The notes beneath the pieces are model-generated. The model ran no database searches and had not been told where the DNA came from. It saw nothing but the letters and a program-made list of their open reading frames with translations. 64,000 nucleotides of DNA from Papaver somniferum (Eukaryota; Streptophyta; Magnoliopsida; Ranunculales; Papaveraceae): assembly GCF_003573695.1 (NCBI RefSeq), contig NC_039368.1, forward strand, positions 15,070,360-15,134,359, read 5' to 3'. This document shows, one piece after another, positions 9,430-20,327 of the stretch. A program made the translations under genes and the position numbers. Positions within the stretch are counted from its first letter, which is position 1; every line of letters starts with the position of its first letter.

Positions 9430-11936
9430 TGAAAAAACAGGGTACAACAACCAAACCCAATATTTCATTCGGCAATCTGTATGGACTAACTCCAATATAA
9501 TTCCAATAGAATCAACTAGACAGTCAGACTCAATCAAGGAAAATATATCCAAGAGTTATATCTCTGTTTCTCAATGTAATCAACAAATCAAATAGATAGG
9601 AATCCGTGAGCCTGATTATTATGAGAAACAACTTGAAAGATACCAAAGACCAATGTTCAAGTGTCAATCAATTTCAATCAACAACCAAAGATTAGATTTA
9701 CCAATTGACTGAACTACGCACAACCTATGATATTTCAATTATATAAACACATATAATGAGGAAAATAAATAACACAGATACCAGAAGTTTTGTTAACGAG
9801 GAAACCGTAAATGCAGAAAAATCCCGGGACCTAGTCCAGATTTGAACACCACAATGTATTAAGCCGCTACAGACACTAGGCTATTACAAGTGAACTTAGG
9901 ATTCGAATGTGGTTGAGCCCTACTGACTAATGTACAACGTTCCTTACACCTCTGAATCCCAGTAGGACTCCACGCACTTGATTCCCTTAGCTGATCTCAC
10001 CCACAACTAAGAGTTTATATGACCCAAAGCGAAGACTTTATAAAAAATTTGTCTTCCACAGAAAAGTCTATTCTGATATATAAATATGTCTCCCACAGAA
10101 ATAGCTACAAATTTTTTGTTCCCTATTTTGATAAATCTAGGTGAACAAGAACCAATTGATAATCCGGTCTTATATTCCCTAAGAACAGCCTAGAAATATC
10201 AATCACCTCACCATAAATTAACTATATGGTAGTAGAACAAGTATTATGGAATCACAAAGAATGAGACGAAGATCTTTTTGATTACTTTTTATATCTTACC
10301 ATCGGAGATAAATCTCGAGAAAATCTTAGAGAAGATAGTAATCAATACAATAGAACAAGTAAGATCAAAACACGCAACTACAGAGAAAATAGTTGGATCT
10401 GGCTTCATAATCCCAATGAAGTCTTCAAGTCGTTAACCTATAATGGTTTTAGGAAAAACCTAGGTTAAAGGAGAATCGACTCTAGTCGCAACTAGTATCA
10501 CACAGGAGGTGTGAGGATTATGTTTTCCAGTTGCTAGAGTTCTCCCTTATATAGTCTTTCAAAACAGGGTTTGCACTCGAAGTTAGCTTACTAACAAAGC
10601 AATTAATATTCACCGTTAGATGAAAAACTGATTTAAGATTCAAGCTAAGTTTGCTTAAAACCAAAGAAATATTTCTCCACTGTTAGATGGTCTTAGCTTG
10701 TTACACACAAATGAAATATACCTTCATTTAGATATGGGTAGTAACCATACCTAAACGTGTATATTGAGTTGGATCAATAACAGTTAACCGAAGTTAGCCA
10801 TATGAACACATATGTATTAACCACATTCATTTAACACTTCTATATCAAATGATAATCAAATGAATCTAATTGTTCTACTCATAGAGTTGTTCAATTTTTA
10901 TATTCTCATAGAAGTATACAAAACACAATTGAAGCAAAATCGAATTTGATTCAAGAGAATCAATTCATGAACATTTATCCACGGTTTGCAAAGATTGCAT
11001 TCCTTAATATTTAAATGTATTTTCTCATGAGTATGAAATCATACTTAACCGATTTTATAAATTAACCACCTAAGTTTGCAAACGGGTACGCAAACTTAAG
11101 TTCCGGACTTTGATCTTTTCCGACAGTTCGCAAACGGGTATGCATATTGTCGTTCAGGATCGAAGCCAGGTGAAATAGTTCGCAAACGGGTATGCAAACT
11201 TAGTTCTCGTACTTTGACAGTTAAAACATACGGGTATGCATACTTGGTTCCCGGACCTGAATCATTCCACAATAGTTTGCATATTGGTATGCATAATGTG
11301 CTATATCCATACAATGGTTAATTGTTATAAACTCCCATTTCAATCATTGAAACATCCTTAAAAGACGACAATAGCTGTCTCACACAAACTATTATCTTAT
11401 AAGCAATTTTCAAGTGATCGAATAATCAATACGAAACATTCTAAGTCTACATTAAATGACCGTCTCACACAAATCATGTAAGATGTTTCAAGGTAATTTT
11501 TACATGATCATCTTTTGACTTAACTTCAAGAACAATGATGAACGTAGCCAAAGCAAAAACCTTTCCAACACATATTTCAAGAAAGATATAAGCGAGTTAA
11601 ACTCAGCTCGAAATATCAAATGTGTATAATGTAAAAGTCTATATAGCTATACGACTTAGTCTCAATAGGAGATAGAATAGAATAGACTTCTGAGTGATAG
11701 CTGAGTTCAAGTATCCACATACCTTTTGTTGATGAAGTTCCTCCAATATCCCATTAGTAGATCTTCGTATTCAATCGATGAACGTCGTGAAATCTAAAGT
11801 TCAAATACACATTTTATCATAATCTGAGATATAGCTATAAGTAGACTAAATCAAGACTTATAGTTTTGACACCTAAACTTGACAAACAAGCTTAAGATAG
11901 AAACAATTGCGAGTTCGACCGAGCAGTACTCTAACA
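9430..11936 (-). mobile_element. Solo LTR, long-LTR family 'L' (minus orientation)
   Basis: On the plus strand it runs from TGAAAAAACAGGG to GCAGTACTCTAACA, the inverse of family L ends. The flanks are TAAAC (9425-9429) and CAAAC (11937-11941), a target duplication with one later substitution. The uninterrupted paralogue near 3960-3980 reads CCAAACATT, supporting CAAAC as the original target. The internal minisatellite here uses GCAAACGGGTATGCA-like units, quite different from the GCGAACT-type units of its relatives. No internal domain is attached. Confidence 0.8.
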
Positions 11937-12230
11937 CAAACATTTTAGAATTTGGAGTGAAGATACATGATAGAAATTACTTGAACTTTTGGGAACACCT
12001 TCTGTTAATGGTGTATCTCCCTTCATTCTGGAAGTAATTTTTTATATATACGAAAATGTTGTTAAAATCAACCATTTTCAAGTATTTGTATGATAATACT
12101 ACAATGGTGTCCCTGATTAGGCTGTTTAAATTGTTTCTTGTTCATGTGTTATTGATGACAGATTGATCATATAGAGTTGATATGTTCGCTGCTAATAAGT
12201 TATCAAATCTACTTACTAAATTAAGAATCC
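11937..12230. repeat. Right half of the dispersed repeat interrupted by the solo LTR
   Basis: It matches about 3970-4290, including AATTACTTGAAC, GATTAGGCTGTTTA, TTGATGACAGA and TCTACTTACTAAATT. Confidence 0.6.
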
Positions 12231-12516
12231 TATTATTGGGTCTTAAATCCTTTGGGATTTGGGGGTTTCATAGGATATCTAACATCCTTAGGGTGGATAA
12301 GGGGACCTAATTGAAAAGTCAAATTTACTCTTTGATCATAATAACACCTAAAATCAGAACTAAATCAAATTTCAAAACCAGAATTAGTTCACCAACATAT
12401 TTTCCTCTTCTTCTTCTCAAAATCAAACAACAAAACCAAATTTTTTGATCAAATCTTCATCGATTTTCAAAAATATTTATTAAAGTTGATAAAGGTTTTG
12501 AACAACAAATTTAATA

Positions 12517-12619
12517 CTATCTCTGTTTTGGAAAAGAGATACTTTCACTTTTTCATTTTAGCCTAAAAATAGGCCAAATTGAAAAAGTGAAAGTAACACT
12601 TTTTCAGAAACGGGGAGAG
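12517..12619. mobile_element. Stowaway-like MITE (Tc1/mariner type) forming a long hairpin
   Basis: The 103-bp segment is flanked by TA on both sides (12515-12516 and 12620-12621). The two halves are complementary: CTATCTCTGTTTTGG at the left faces CTCTCCCCGTTTCTG read from the right. The arms TACTTTCACTTTTTCA and GAAAAAGTGAAAGTAACA meet at a loop around GCCTAAAAATAGGC. The TIR consensus resembles CTCCCTCCGTTTC. There is no coding capacity. A transcript would fold into one hairpin and could feed small-RNA pathways. Confidence 0.75.
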
Positions 12620-13237
12620 TATTTGGTGAATTAATTTGTCCAAATGAATGTGTCCAAACACCAGAATTTGTTAAGAATAAAAAAACCCACCATTTATTTA
12701 ACCTTAGATTGTCTTAACAGGTAAGATTGATGAATTTAAGGTTTAGGAAATCTGCTTCTGAGATGATTATGGTTATGAGTTCTAGTCGACCAAGCCGAAA
12801 ATAGGTGGCTACGGATGGGACACAAATAACTCCCATCCGTGAAGTACCTTTCACGGTTGGGTCTTTCCTAGTCGTAAGTTGTTTAATATCTGCAAAAATA
12901 AATAAATAATAAAATTAAAATTTTATTGACCTCGGCTAGGAATTTCTCACCATAACGTTAGGGTCCCAGCCGTAGAAACCATTTTTCGGCCGTAATTGAT
13001 GTTTACGGCTTGGTCTTGCAGTTCTTTTAGCCGTTTAATTCTCTTGTGGTTGGGTTGGAAAGCACTTCCCAGCCGTTAACCATTATAACGGCTAGGTTTT
13101 TTTCTATCATTTCCTAACCGTGATTATCTGCATAAAAGGAAAAAGGCATACATAATTCATATCATTTCATTGAAACTTAAAGAGAATACATATTTCATAG
13201 CATAAAGTTTAAAGAAAAGAACATTACATTAAGGGTC

Positions 13238-13707
13238 TTAATAATAGTGATCGAAATCAGCATAAGTACTTTCTTCCAAGACACTATAACAACCATGAAA
13301 GTCAAAAACAATTCCACGGACATCCTCATAATTGGATTCGACCATCTCCCGATGAAAAACAAATCAATTAAAAATTTATGCTATGAAAAACAATACTTGA
13401 TGGACGAATTATTGACAAACTTACTCTTTGAGCACGTGGTATATTGGGATTGTTTTCCATTACGACTTTAATTTCCTCTTTGAAAGCTTCCAATTGTGGA
13501 AAGAGCTTATCGAATATTTTGTTAACGATTTTCATCGATCTTCCATTACGATTTCCGTCTCACGCCACAAAAACAATACGCACACAGTTCTAAAAAGAAT
13601 CAGATGTCTTCATCTATGTAAATGAGTACATCTTCGTGATTCTTTCCTACCGTCAGCCACGCTCTAATGATTGCAACATCTTCCTTGGTGGTGTAGCGAG
13701 TAACCAT
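13238..13707 (-). pseudogene. Unit a: small two-exon transposon-borne gene, possible Myb/SANT-like protein
   Basis: The minus-strand ATG is at 13707. The frame starts MVTRYTTKEDVAIIRAWLTV and reaches an in-frame TGA after YIDEDI. Further along, in another frame, it resumes GNRNGRSMKIV and LEAFKEEIKVV. A GTAAG donor lies at 13424-13420. A second exon (13345-13238) reads MVESNYEDVRGIVFDFHGCY and ends LEESTYADFDHYY plus TAA. The tryptophan-containing N-terminus (T.ED..IIRAW) recalls the Myb-like domain of accessory proteins of plant PIF/Harbinger elements, but this is weak. The same gene recurs at 14355 and 15866. Broken by a stop and a frameshift. Confidence 0.5.
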
Positions 13708-14354
13708 GTTTTTCTTTTTTGTTGGAATAATTATAGGTTGAAAGCTTGTGAGAGTTTTGAGAGTTTTTGCACAAATTCTTTATTGGAGAAGGGTCATTTT
13801 ATAGCAAATAATAACCCAACGGATAGTTTTTTTTCAAAAACTAGTCGTTCCTCAAAAAACTCAATGCAATAACTCATTTCCTCTAAAAGGTCAATGCAAT
13901 AACTCAAGGAAGTCCCAGATTTACGGCCAGGAAACATTGAAAACAAAGTCGCTTTGGATTTCTCAGTTGGGTTTTAACCCTGACCAAGCCGTAAGCATAA
14001 GGCCCCGGCTGGGACGTATTTAAAACGGCTGGGAATGTTTAGGATTACAGATTGGTAAGGGTTAAAACCTAGCCGACATCTTAATACGTCCTGGTCGTTC
14101 CATTAATCCTGGTTGTAAATATGGGATTTCAAATGTTTGACCTGGAAAGTTAAGAACGACTTGGTATTTCCAAGATTCCTAGTCATAAAATATTAATTAC
14201 AATGAGTTATTGAACTGATTTTTTCGAGAAATGACTAGTTTTTGAAAAAAATAGTCGTTGGGTCGTTCTTTGCTATAAAATGACCCTTCTCCAACAAAGA
14301 ATTTGTGCAAAAACTCTCAAAACTCTCAAGTTGTTGTAACAATAAAGAAGAAAA

Positions 14355-14640
14355 ATGGCTTCCCGATATACCACCGAAGAAAATATTACAATCGTAAGAG
14401 CTTCGCTCACGGTGAGAAAGCATGACGAAGATCAACACATTAACGTGGGCGAAAGTGATAATTTTCAATGGAACCACGTATTTATGGTCTTTGTTGCCAT
14501 AGATGGTAATCACACCGAATGGTCAATGAAATAAAGGAAAGATTCGAGGAAATCTACCTAGAAATGAAAGTTTTAAGGGTGTAATTGGAACGAGTGAAGG
14601 CGATAAGTCTCGATATGTCCTTTTTCGATAGAGTGAGTAT
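14355..14640 (+). pseudogene. Unit b: second copy of the small transposon-borne gene
   Basis: ATG at 14355 starts MASRYTTEENITIVRASLTV. It continues through VGESDNFQWNHVFMVFVAID to a TAA at 14532-14534. Homology continues out of frame past FEEIYLEMKVL to a GTGAGT donor-like site near 14634. It has the same start, spacing and FVA..GN motif as units a and c but lies on the opposite strand. The 5' leader (TTGTGCAAAAACTCTC) is also shared with unit a in inverse orientation (13737-13860 versus 14220-14340). The conserved tryptophan of RAW is serine here. No function can be assigned. Confidence 0.5.
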
Positions 14641-15415
14641 GTGCGAAATTTTTTCATCAAGTAAGTTTTGAATAATATACTACTGCATCTTGATTTGTTT
14701 TTTTAGGAAGTATGGGCAATTTCCTGATACAAACTTATTCGTCTCAAAGCATTTGAGCATGAGAAATGCTATTGGATCACGAAAGAGTTTGTTGAGATTT
14801 TCAACAAAGCTTGAGTATTTAGTTGTAATACTCTATGTTTTCTTTTTCCATTTGGGTATAACTATTGAATGTAACACGACATAATTATGTAATCGTAACA
14901 TTATGAATTGACGAATGAAAAACTTGATTGAATACGGTAAATTTTTTTACAAAACCAAACAAAATTACGGCTAGGTAAACCAGCTGTAAGTAGCCGTAAT
15001 TATGGAATCGCAACCAACAGCCAGAATATCCTCCCCTAACCAGTTAAATCCCTTCCGAAAAAGGAAATTTCAAACCATATATGCTTATGGAAGACTGGGT
15101 ACGTCCTGAAAACCATATAGACCTAGAAGATATTTTGTTTACGGTTCAGTCACGGTCCGTTATCCAAACCGTAAATCTGAATTTTCAGTTTTTCTGATCA
15201 AAACCGCAAGGTCATTTGTGATTAAAAACCTGGACGAAAATACTTAAAAGAATTTGAAAACTATTGGTTTTTTCTTTTAAGAAATTGAACAAACATATAA
15301 CTCAATAGACCAAAAAGGTTTTTCATTGCTTGAATCGGAAAAGCATACATATTTCATTACATTGATAGGATAGATTATAACGTTTGAAATAAATCCTTAT
15401 TCGTATCAATCAAAA

Positions 15416-15866
15416 TCATAGGTAGTATTTTCCAAGATGTGATAGCTATCATTTCATACTCTTTCCCATGAACTGCCTCACATTGGTGGTGAGCCATCGA
15501 CCACTATAGAAACAAATACATTATGTTAGATAGTGTTATTAAAAACGATTTCTAATGAAACAACTTCTTAAAAAACTTACTCTTGTATCATCCGGCATAG
15601 TGAGATCGGCTTCCTTCATGGCTTTTATTTCCTTTTTGAAAGCTTCACATTCTTCAAGGACTTTCTCGAATCTTAATTTCCTTAACGATTTCCAAAGTTC
15701 TTCCATTACGATTTATGTTTAGTGCCACAAAAACTATGTAAACACGGTTCCAAAAAGAAAGATATATTTGATCTACGTCAATGTCTAGATCTTCATCATA
15801 TTGTCTGATCGTCGCCCATGTTCTAACAATCGCAGAATCTTCAAAATAAGGGTAGGGAGTCACCAT
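15416..15866 (-). pseudogene. Unit c: third copy of the small two-exon transposon-borne gene
   Basis: The minus-strand ATG at 15866 opens MVTPYPYFEDSAIVRTWATI. It continues to FWNRVYIVFVALNINRNGR and reaches a stop at 15654. Similarity to units a and b continues to a GTAAG donor at 15580-15576. A TATAG acceptor precedes a second exon (15503-15416) ending HILENTTYDFD plus TGA, the counterpart of unit a's YSVLEESTYADFDHYY. The shared exon-intron structure in three copies argues for a once-real protein. All three are now disabled. Confidence 0.5.
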
Positions 15867-16335
15867 TGCGTGTTTTCTTCTTCTTTTGGATGGGAAATAG
15901 ATGAGAATAAATATTAGAGCTTATAACTAGAATTTGGGTGAGGAAGAGATGATAGAATTTGGTCTCATTTTATAGGATTTAATAACCTAACGACAACTTT
16001 TTTTTTAAAACTAGCTGTTAAGGTCATCAATCATATTTGTAAAAGTTAAAAAAATGCAATAAATGCATTGGTTGAGAGTGTTCAGGCCCAAAAACGGTTG
16101 GGTATTCCAGCCGTTTATTTCATTTACGGTTGGGTTTGCGGTCGTGATTGCGACACAGGTAACTCTGATAAGTATTTGGCCAGGAGTTCATTTTAACCCA
16201 TCCGTAAAACTTGATTGCCGCCAGGAATTCTTAAATGTCGAACCGTAAATCCTTTTAATGGCTTGAAAAAGATCTTTTCCGGACCGGTTTTACGTATTAC
16301 GGATGAGACGACAACATTTTCCCAGTCCTAACTTG

Positions 16336-17066
16336 TAAAAAAATCAGTTTTTTTTCTAGTTTCTAACGGATTTGAATTAATTAAAATTTCTAATGAGGGT
16401 TGATTACAAGGTTTTTTTAGACTAGCTTCAAGATAGGTTTCATCAGTTTTTCTTTTAAGTTTTCAAGAAAGTTCATCAAAATCATCCTTCTCCTTCTTCA
16501 AAATTGGAAAAATAAAATAAAAAATATTTGAGTCTAAAAAAATTAATCATTAAATTAGTCTAATGCATTGACTAACGGTGATTAGTTTACTTAATAATCA
16601 TAATTATCACTAATCAAATCGAGAGTATTTTCGGTATTATTGAAAATAGTAGGGATTACAAGAATTACTATTTCATAACCCATCAAGCCCCCGTAAACCC
16701 GTACACTTTTAAGCCCTAATAATAACATTCTAAATTAAATATTTTGAAGTTTGATGAATTATACTTTATGCTTCCAAAATAAGAACTATATTATACTTTA
16801 TGCTTCCAAAATAAGAACTATTTTTGAATGGGGAATCTTTTTTCTAGTCCAATTTGTTATTTTTTTATATCACAAACCCACCAATAAAATCTTGTATATT
16901 AGAAACCCATAACTAACTATAATGAGAACAGATTACACTAATAACCTTTTTTACCTAAATTAAGAAACTAATTTTGATTATTTTCTTAAATAAAGAACGT
17001 GCGATAAATGTCAATCCCTAACAAATCCCTTCAAAAGATTCTCTCTCCTAGTTATCTTTTTTCACT
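16336..17066. other. AT-rich spacer with a perfect 32-bp tandem duplication
   Basis: No gene is seen. A 32-bp unit beginning ATTATACTTTATGC and ending AGAACTAT occurs twice in a row at 16758-16789 and 16790-16821 without a mismatch, so the duplication is recent. Confidence 0.6.
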
Positions 17067-18609
17067 GGGTTATTTGGTTTTTGGTACTCACATTTTGGCC
17101 AAAAACTGACTTTGATCTAACATTTGTCCAGCCTTTGCATTTGGTCTAAAGACCAACATTGACTCGCATTGACCCAGTTAAGTCCTGACTTTCAGGTAAT
17201 AATTATTAAATTAATTAATTAAAATCTAATTAATAACCAAGATTACCATTATACCCATTAAATTTGTAGACAACACTAAGAACACTCTAAGCATTTTAAT
17301 CTTCTTTGAAGAAAAAAATCAAACACTTAGCGTGCAGTTTCTGTGGGTGAGAGGGCCAATTTGTGGATGATTTCGATCTTCCTTCTATATTCTTCTTCAC
17401 CTGCAAATCTGTGTTTCACAACATGTAACATATGCTCGTTACAGTCAAGCTGAAAGACACTACATATCTCAACCAACCATCAATGAAATCAACGACAAAT
17501 GCAGCCACTCAAGGCTATTTTCCCGGTAGCAACAAAATCCAATTCTTCGTTTTTTTTTCATTCACGAACACAGTTGAGCCTTTATTACCAATATTGGCCT
17601 CCAAAATCTTGTCAAACCCTGCCGAGAACACCGCATAATTCAGAGAAAAACCTGTTTAATGTGACATATAGTACTGCAATGCAGAGACTCCTTTGGAAAC
17701 TTTCTTCAAACAGCTACAGGGTATGAATTGTTATGGCAGAGATGAATTTTTTGTGTTCTTCTAACCCTTGTTTATCTCCTTCCCTGCAGGGAATTCAAGC
17801 ATCAACAACTACATTAATCATCCATAAGAAAAAATAGCAAGAACAACTTGCTTCTTCACTGATTTTAATAGATCTACAGTAGAGATGTAAAACAACACTA
17901 CTACTACATAAGAAGAAGAAATTGATGATGTGAAATAAAGATCAATCCAATCAACTCCAAAAGCAGTATAATTTCCCCAATTCACAACCCTAAAAATCAG
18001 AGAAACCAACCGAATCCTAACAAAATCAAAACCCCATCTTTAAGCCTAAATTGTCTCAAATCAGATGCAATTGCAGCAATAACAGTTTTAACAATCGATT
18101 CACCATCAATAGAAGCAATTTCATCAAATCCGCCTTCTTTGCCGGTTAATTATACTCACTAATTCAATCAAATCCATTAATAGCAGCAATTTTAACAATG
18201 GATTTCAGCTTCGTTCTCCGGCTTCTGAAATTCATCTTTTGCATAAAACCCATCACTGGATTCTTGGTCTTCCTCATTTTTTCAATATCAGTTTATTAAA
18301 GCAAAATATGACGTTGCACCAAGACGAAGCAAAAAAAATTGATGAGGCAGAGAAAACAGAATTAGTGTGTAGAACTGTAGATTTAGGGGATTTATTGGGA
18401 ACCATTGATTTAATGGTTTAGTTAGGAACCATCGTATTTAGGGGTGGACTTGTAAACTCAGATAATTTATTTTAGAAATTTAATAAAATTTAGGTCAATA
18501 ACGGTCAAGGATTGTCAACGTTAGTTTTTAGACCACGAGCAAAAGCTGGACAAATGTTGACCAAAGCCATTTTTGGATCAAAACCCGAGTACCAAAAACC
18601 AAATAACCC
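17067..18609. mobile_element. Mutator-like (MULE) non-autonomous element
   Basis: The left end starts GGGTTATTTGGTTTTTGGTA and the right end is its inverse complement. Similarity runs for roughly 110 bp inward on both sides, including ACATTTGTCCAGC and TTGACC. The flanks TTTTTCACT (17058-17066) and TTTCTCACT (18610-18618) match at 8 of 9 positions, as expected for a Mutator target duplication. The interior (about 17200-18480) has no transposase. It contains short open stretches and splice-like signals (CTGCAG acceptor near 17789), so it may carry captured host sequence, but I cannot name a source. Confidence 0.7.
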
Positions 18610-18619
18610 TTTCTCACTC

Positions 18620-19759
18620 TTCCTTTGATTGTTTAATTCGGTTGGGTTTTTTCTACCTTTCTCTGTCTTCCTTCTCTCCATTAATCTACCGAGATGACAA
18701 CATTTTTTTTTCGCGCAAATAAAAGTGAAAAATAAATTTTCACAGGAATATTATAAGGTGAAAACCTAATTTTTCCCCAAAATACAAGGGAATAAATAAA
18801 TTTTTACTGAATATTATATAAAGTGAAGACCAAAATTTTTACCACTTAAAATGAATTTTCAAACATTTTTTAAAAGTTCAAACCTTATAAATTAAATAAT
18901 CAACCATATATAATGAAACTTCAATCAATCATCCATATACGATGTGAAAAATCAAATTATCATCAATGTGTAAAGTCAAGTTATCATCCATACAAAGTGA
19001 AAAATCAAATTATCATCAGTGTATAAAATCAAATTATCATCCATATAAAATGAAAGATCAAATTATCATCCATGTGAAAAGTCAAATTATCATCCATATA
19101 TAAGATGAAAAATCGAATTATCATTAATATATATGATTGAAAAATCAAATTATCATTCATAAATGAGGTGAAAAGATTAAACTATGATCATCAGAAGTTG
19201 TAAATGACCACCGCCAATCCAGTCTCAAGTTAAATCTAGAACATACATTTCCCCCTTGTCTTATATCATTTACTTGACCCTGATAATTACCACTGTTGCT
19301 TGGTCTTTTCCTAAAACTCTTTTTATGGACGTAGAATGTTCTTGTATCATCAGTAAAATCTACAACATACATTTCTTTACCCCTAGTGTTTTTCATTTCG
19401 TCCACTAATGATGATTTTACTGTTAAGAGGAGAGATACAAGAGGGAGAGAACAATATAATTGAGCCAAAAAACCGGCAAAACAAATATTGAACGAAGTTA
19501 ATGGTAAAATATCAATTTATCAATTAATTTGTTATTAACAGATGTAACGGTTAGCTAACTGAGCGGAAAGGTAGCTACGTCAACAATTTTTTTATTATTT
19601 ATAAAAATATAGTATGTAACTAATCAAGATTAAATTGGTCCATCTAAAAATATGAAGATGTAAATTTTGTTTAAATCTATTATTTTTAACCATAGATCTT
19701 ATAGTTTGGACTTCATATATATATTATTTTATTGACGGGTTTCTAGAAGAGGGAGGAAC
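18620..19759. other. AT-rich non-coding stretch including the minisatellite
   Basis: Apart from the minisatellite at 18905-19170 I see no feature. A 103-codon minus-strand frame at 19157-19468 has no recognisable domain and no companion exon, so it is not called a gene. Confidence 0.35.
18905..19170. repeat. AT-rich minisatellite, about 28-31 bp unit
   Basis: About eight imperfect copies of a unit around AAATCAAATTATCATCCATA, alternating with TGAAAAATC or GTGTAAAGTC, follow one another. No coding sequence overlaps. Confidence 0.7.
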
Positions 19760-19996
19760 CTAAGAAATTTCCACATTTTTGAATCTCTCTTCTTCGGCCT
19801 TTGTATGCATTAATCCAATAAACAACTCGAGAATGGCTTGAAATTCACTTTGGAATTTTATGTGGTGTCCATTCGGTTCAATTTCCCATTGACAGGCTGC
19901 TCCTGGATTCAGTTCTAGGAGATCACTGGTGCTCCATCCAGGAGATTTCCCCCTAGCTTCTCTAGGGTAGCCTGCATTATCGATCGAGTAAAAAGT
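19760..19996 (-). other. Unidentified open reading segment, possibly an orphan exon
   Basis: On the minus strand a frame of about 79 codons stays open and ends TAG at 19760-19762. It has a protein-like composition: SPGWSTSDLLELNPGAAC, then QWEIEPNG, then FQSEFQAILELF, then a charged tail KAEEERFKNVEIS. There is no in-frame ATG near its start. I do not recognise the family. It could be a captured exon or chance. Confidence 0.3.
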
Positions 19997-20020
19997 ACTT
20001 CAAGTCAAAAAGAAATAGTA

Positions 20021-20230
20021 AAGTACTTTCTAATTTTAAAATCAGTGGTTCTTCGTGGACCGAGAAAAAAAACCACGCAGAAACTGCTGTCTCACATAAA
20101 CAGGTGGACCCCATTATTTGGTAGTTAGCAGGGGCCATTTTTGGACCTTACGAGTGAGAGTATGTGAGTAAATGGTTTTCGTGTGGTTTTCTTTTCTCGG
20201 TTCGTGAAGCATTTTTGTTTTAAAATACTT
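20021..20230. mobile_element. MITE-like inverted repeat, about 210 bp
   Basis: The ends AAGTACTTTC at the left and AAGTATTTTA (read from the right strand) are inverse partners. The inner arms CCGAGAAAAAAAACCACGC and CCGAGAAAAGAAAACCACAC are complementary across a short centre. There is no coding capacity. The target duplication is unclear, so the superfamily is not assigned. Confidence 0.55.
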
Positions 20231-20327
20231 GTTAAGGCAGAGAATCTAAACACTATCGCCATTTCACACCATGAGAATTAGAAACGCACGAGCTAGTCAT
20301 TGGGACCGACTATTAAAGGGATCCAAA

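Larger units (their letters stand above)
12780..16335. mobile_element. Composite DNA-transposon region: three alternately inverted units with subterminal-type repeats
   Basis: Four blocks (about 12790-13130, 13915-14175, 14950-15230 and 16070-16330) are packed with short motifs on both strands, such as ACGGCTGGG, CCCAGCCGT, GCCGTAA and TTACGGTT. Between them lie three homologous gene-bearing units in minus, plus, minus orientation (13.14-13.9, 14.2-14.95 and 15.3-16.05 kb). Dense two-strand motif blocks beside a gene are typical of the subterminal regions of CACTA-like transposons. Outer ends are uncertain. A diverged candidate inverted terminal repeat with GGGTCTTAAA-like and GGGCTTAAAA-like cores lies at about 12230 and 16735. 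I cannot assign the superfamily. Confidence 0.5.
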
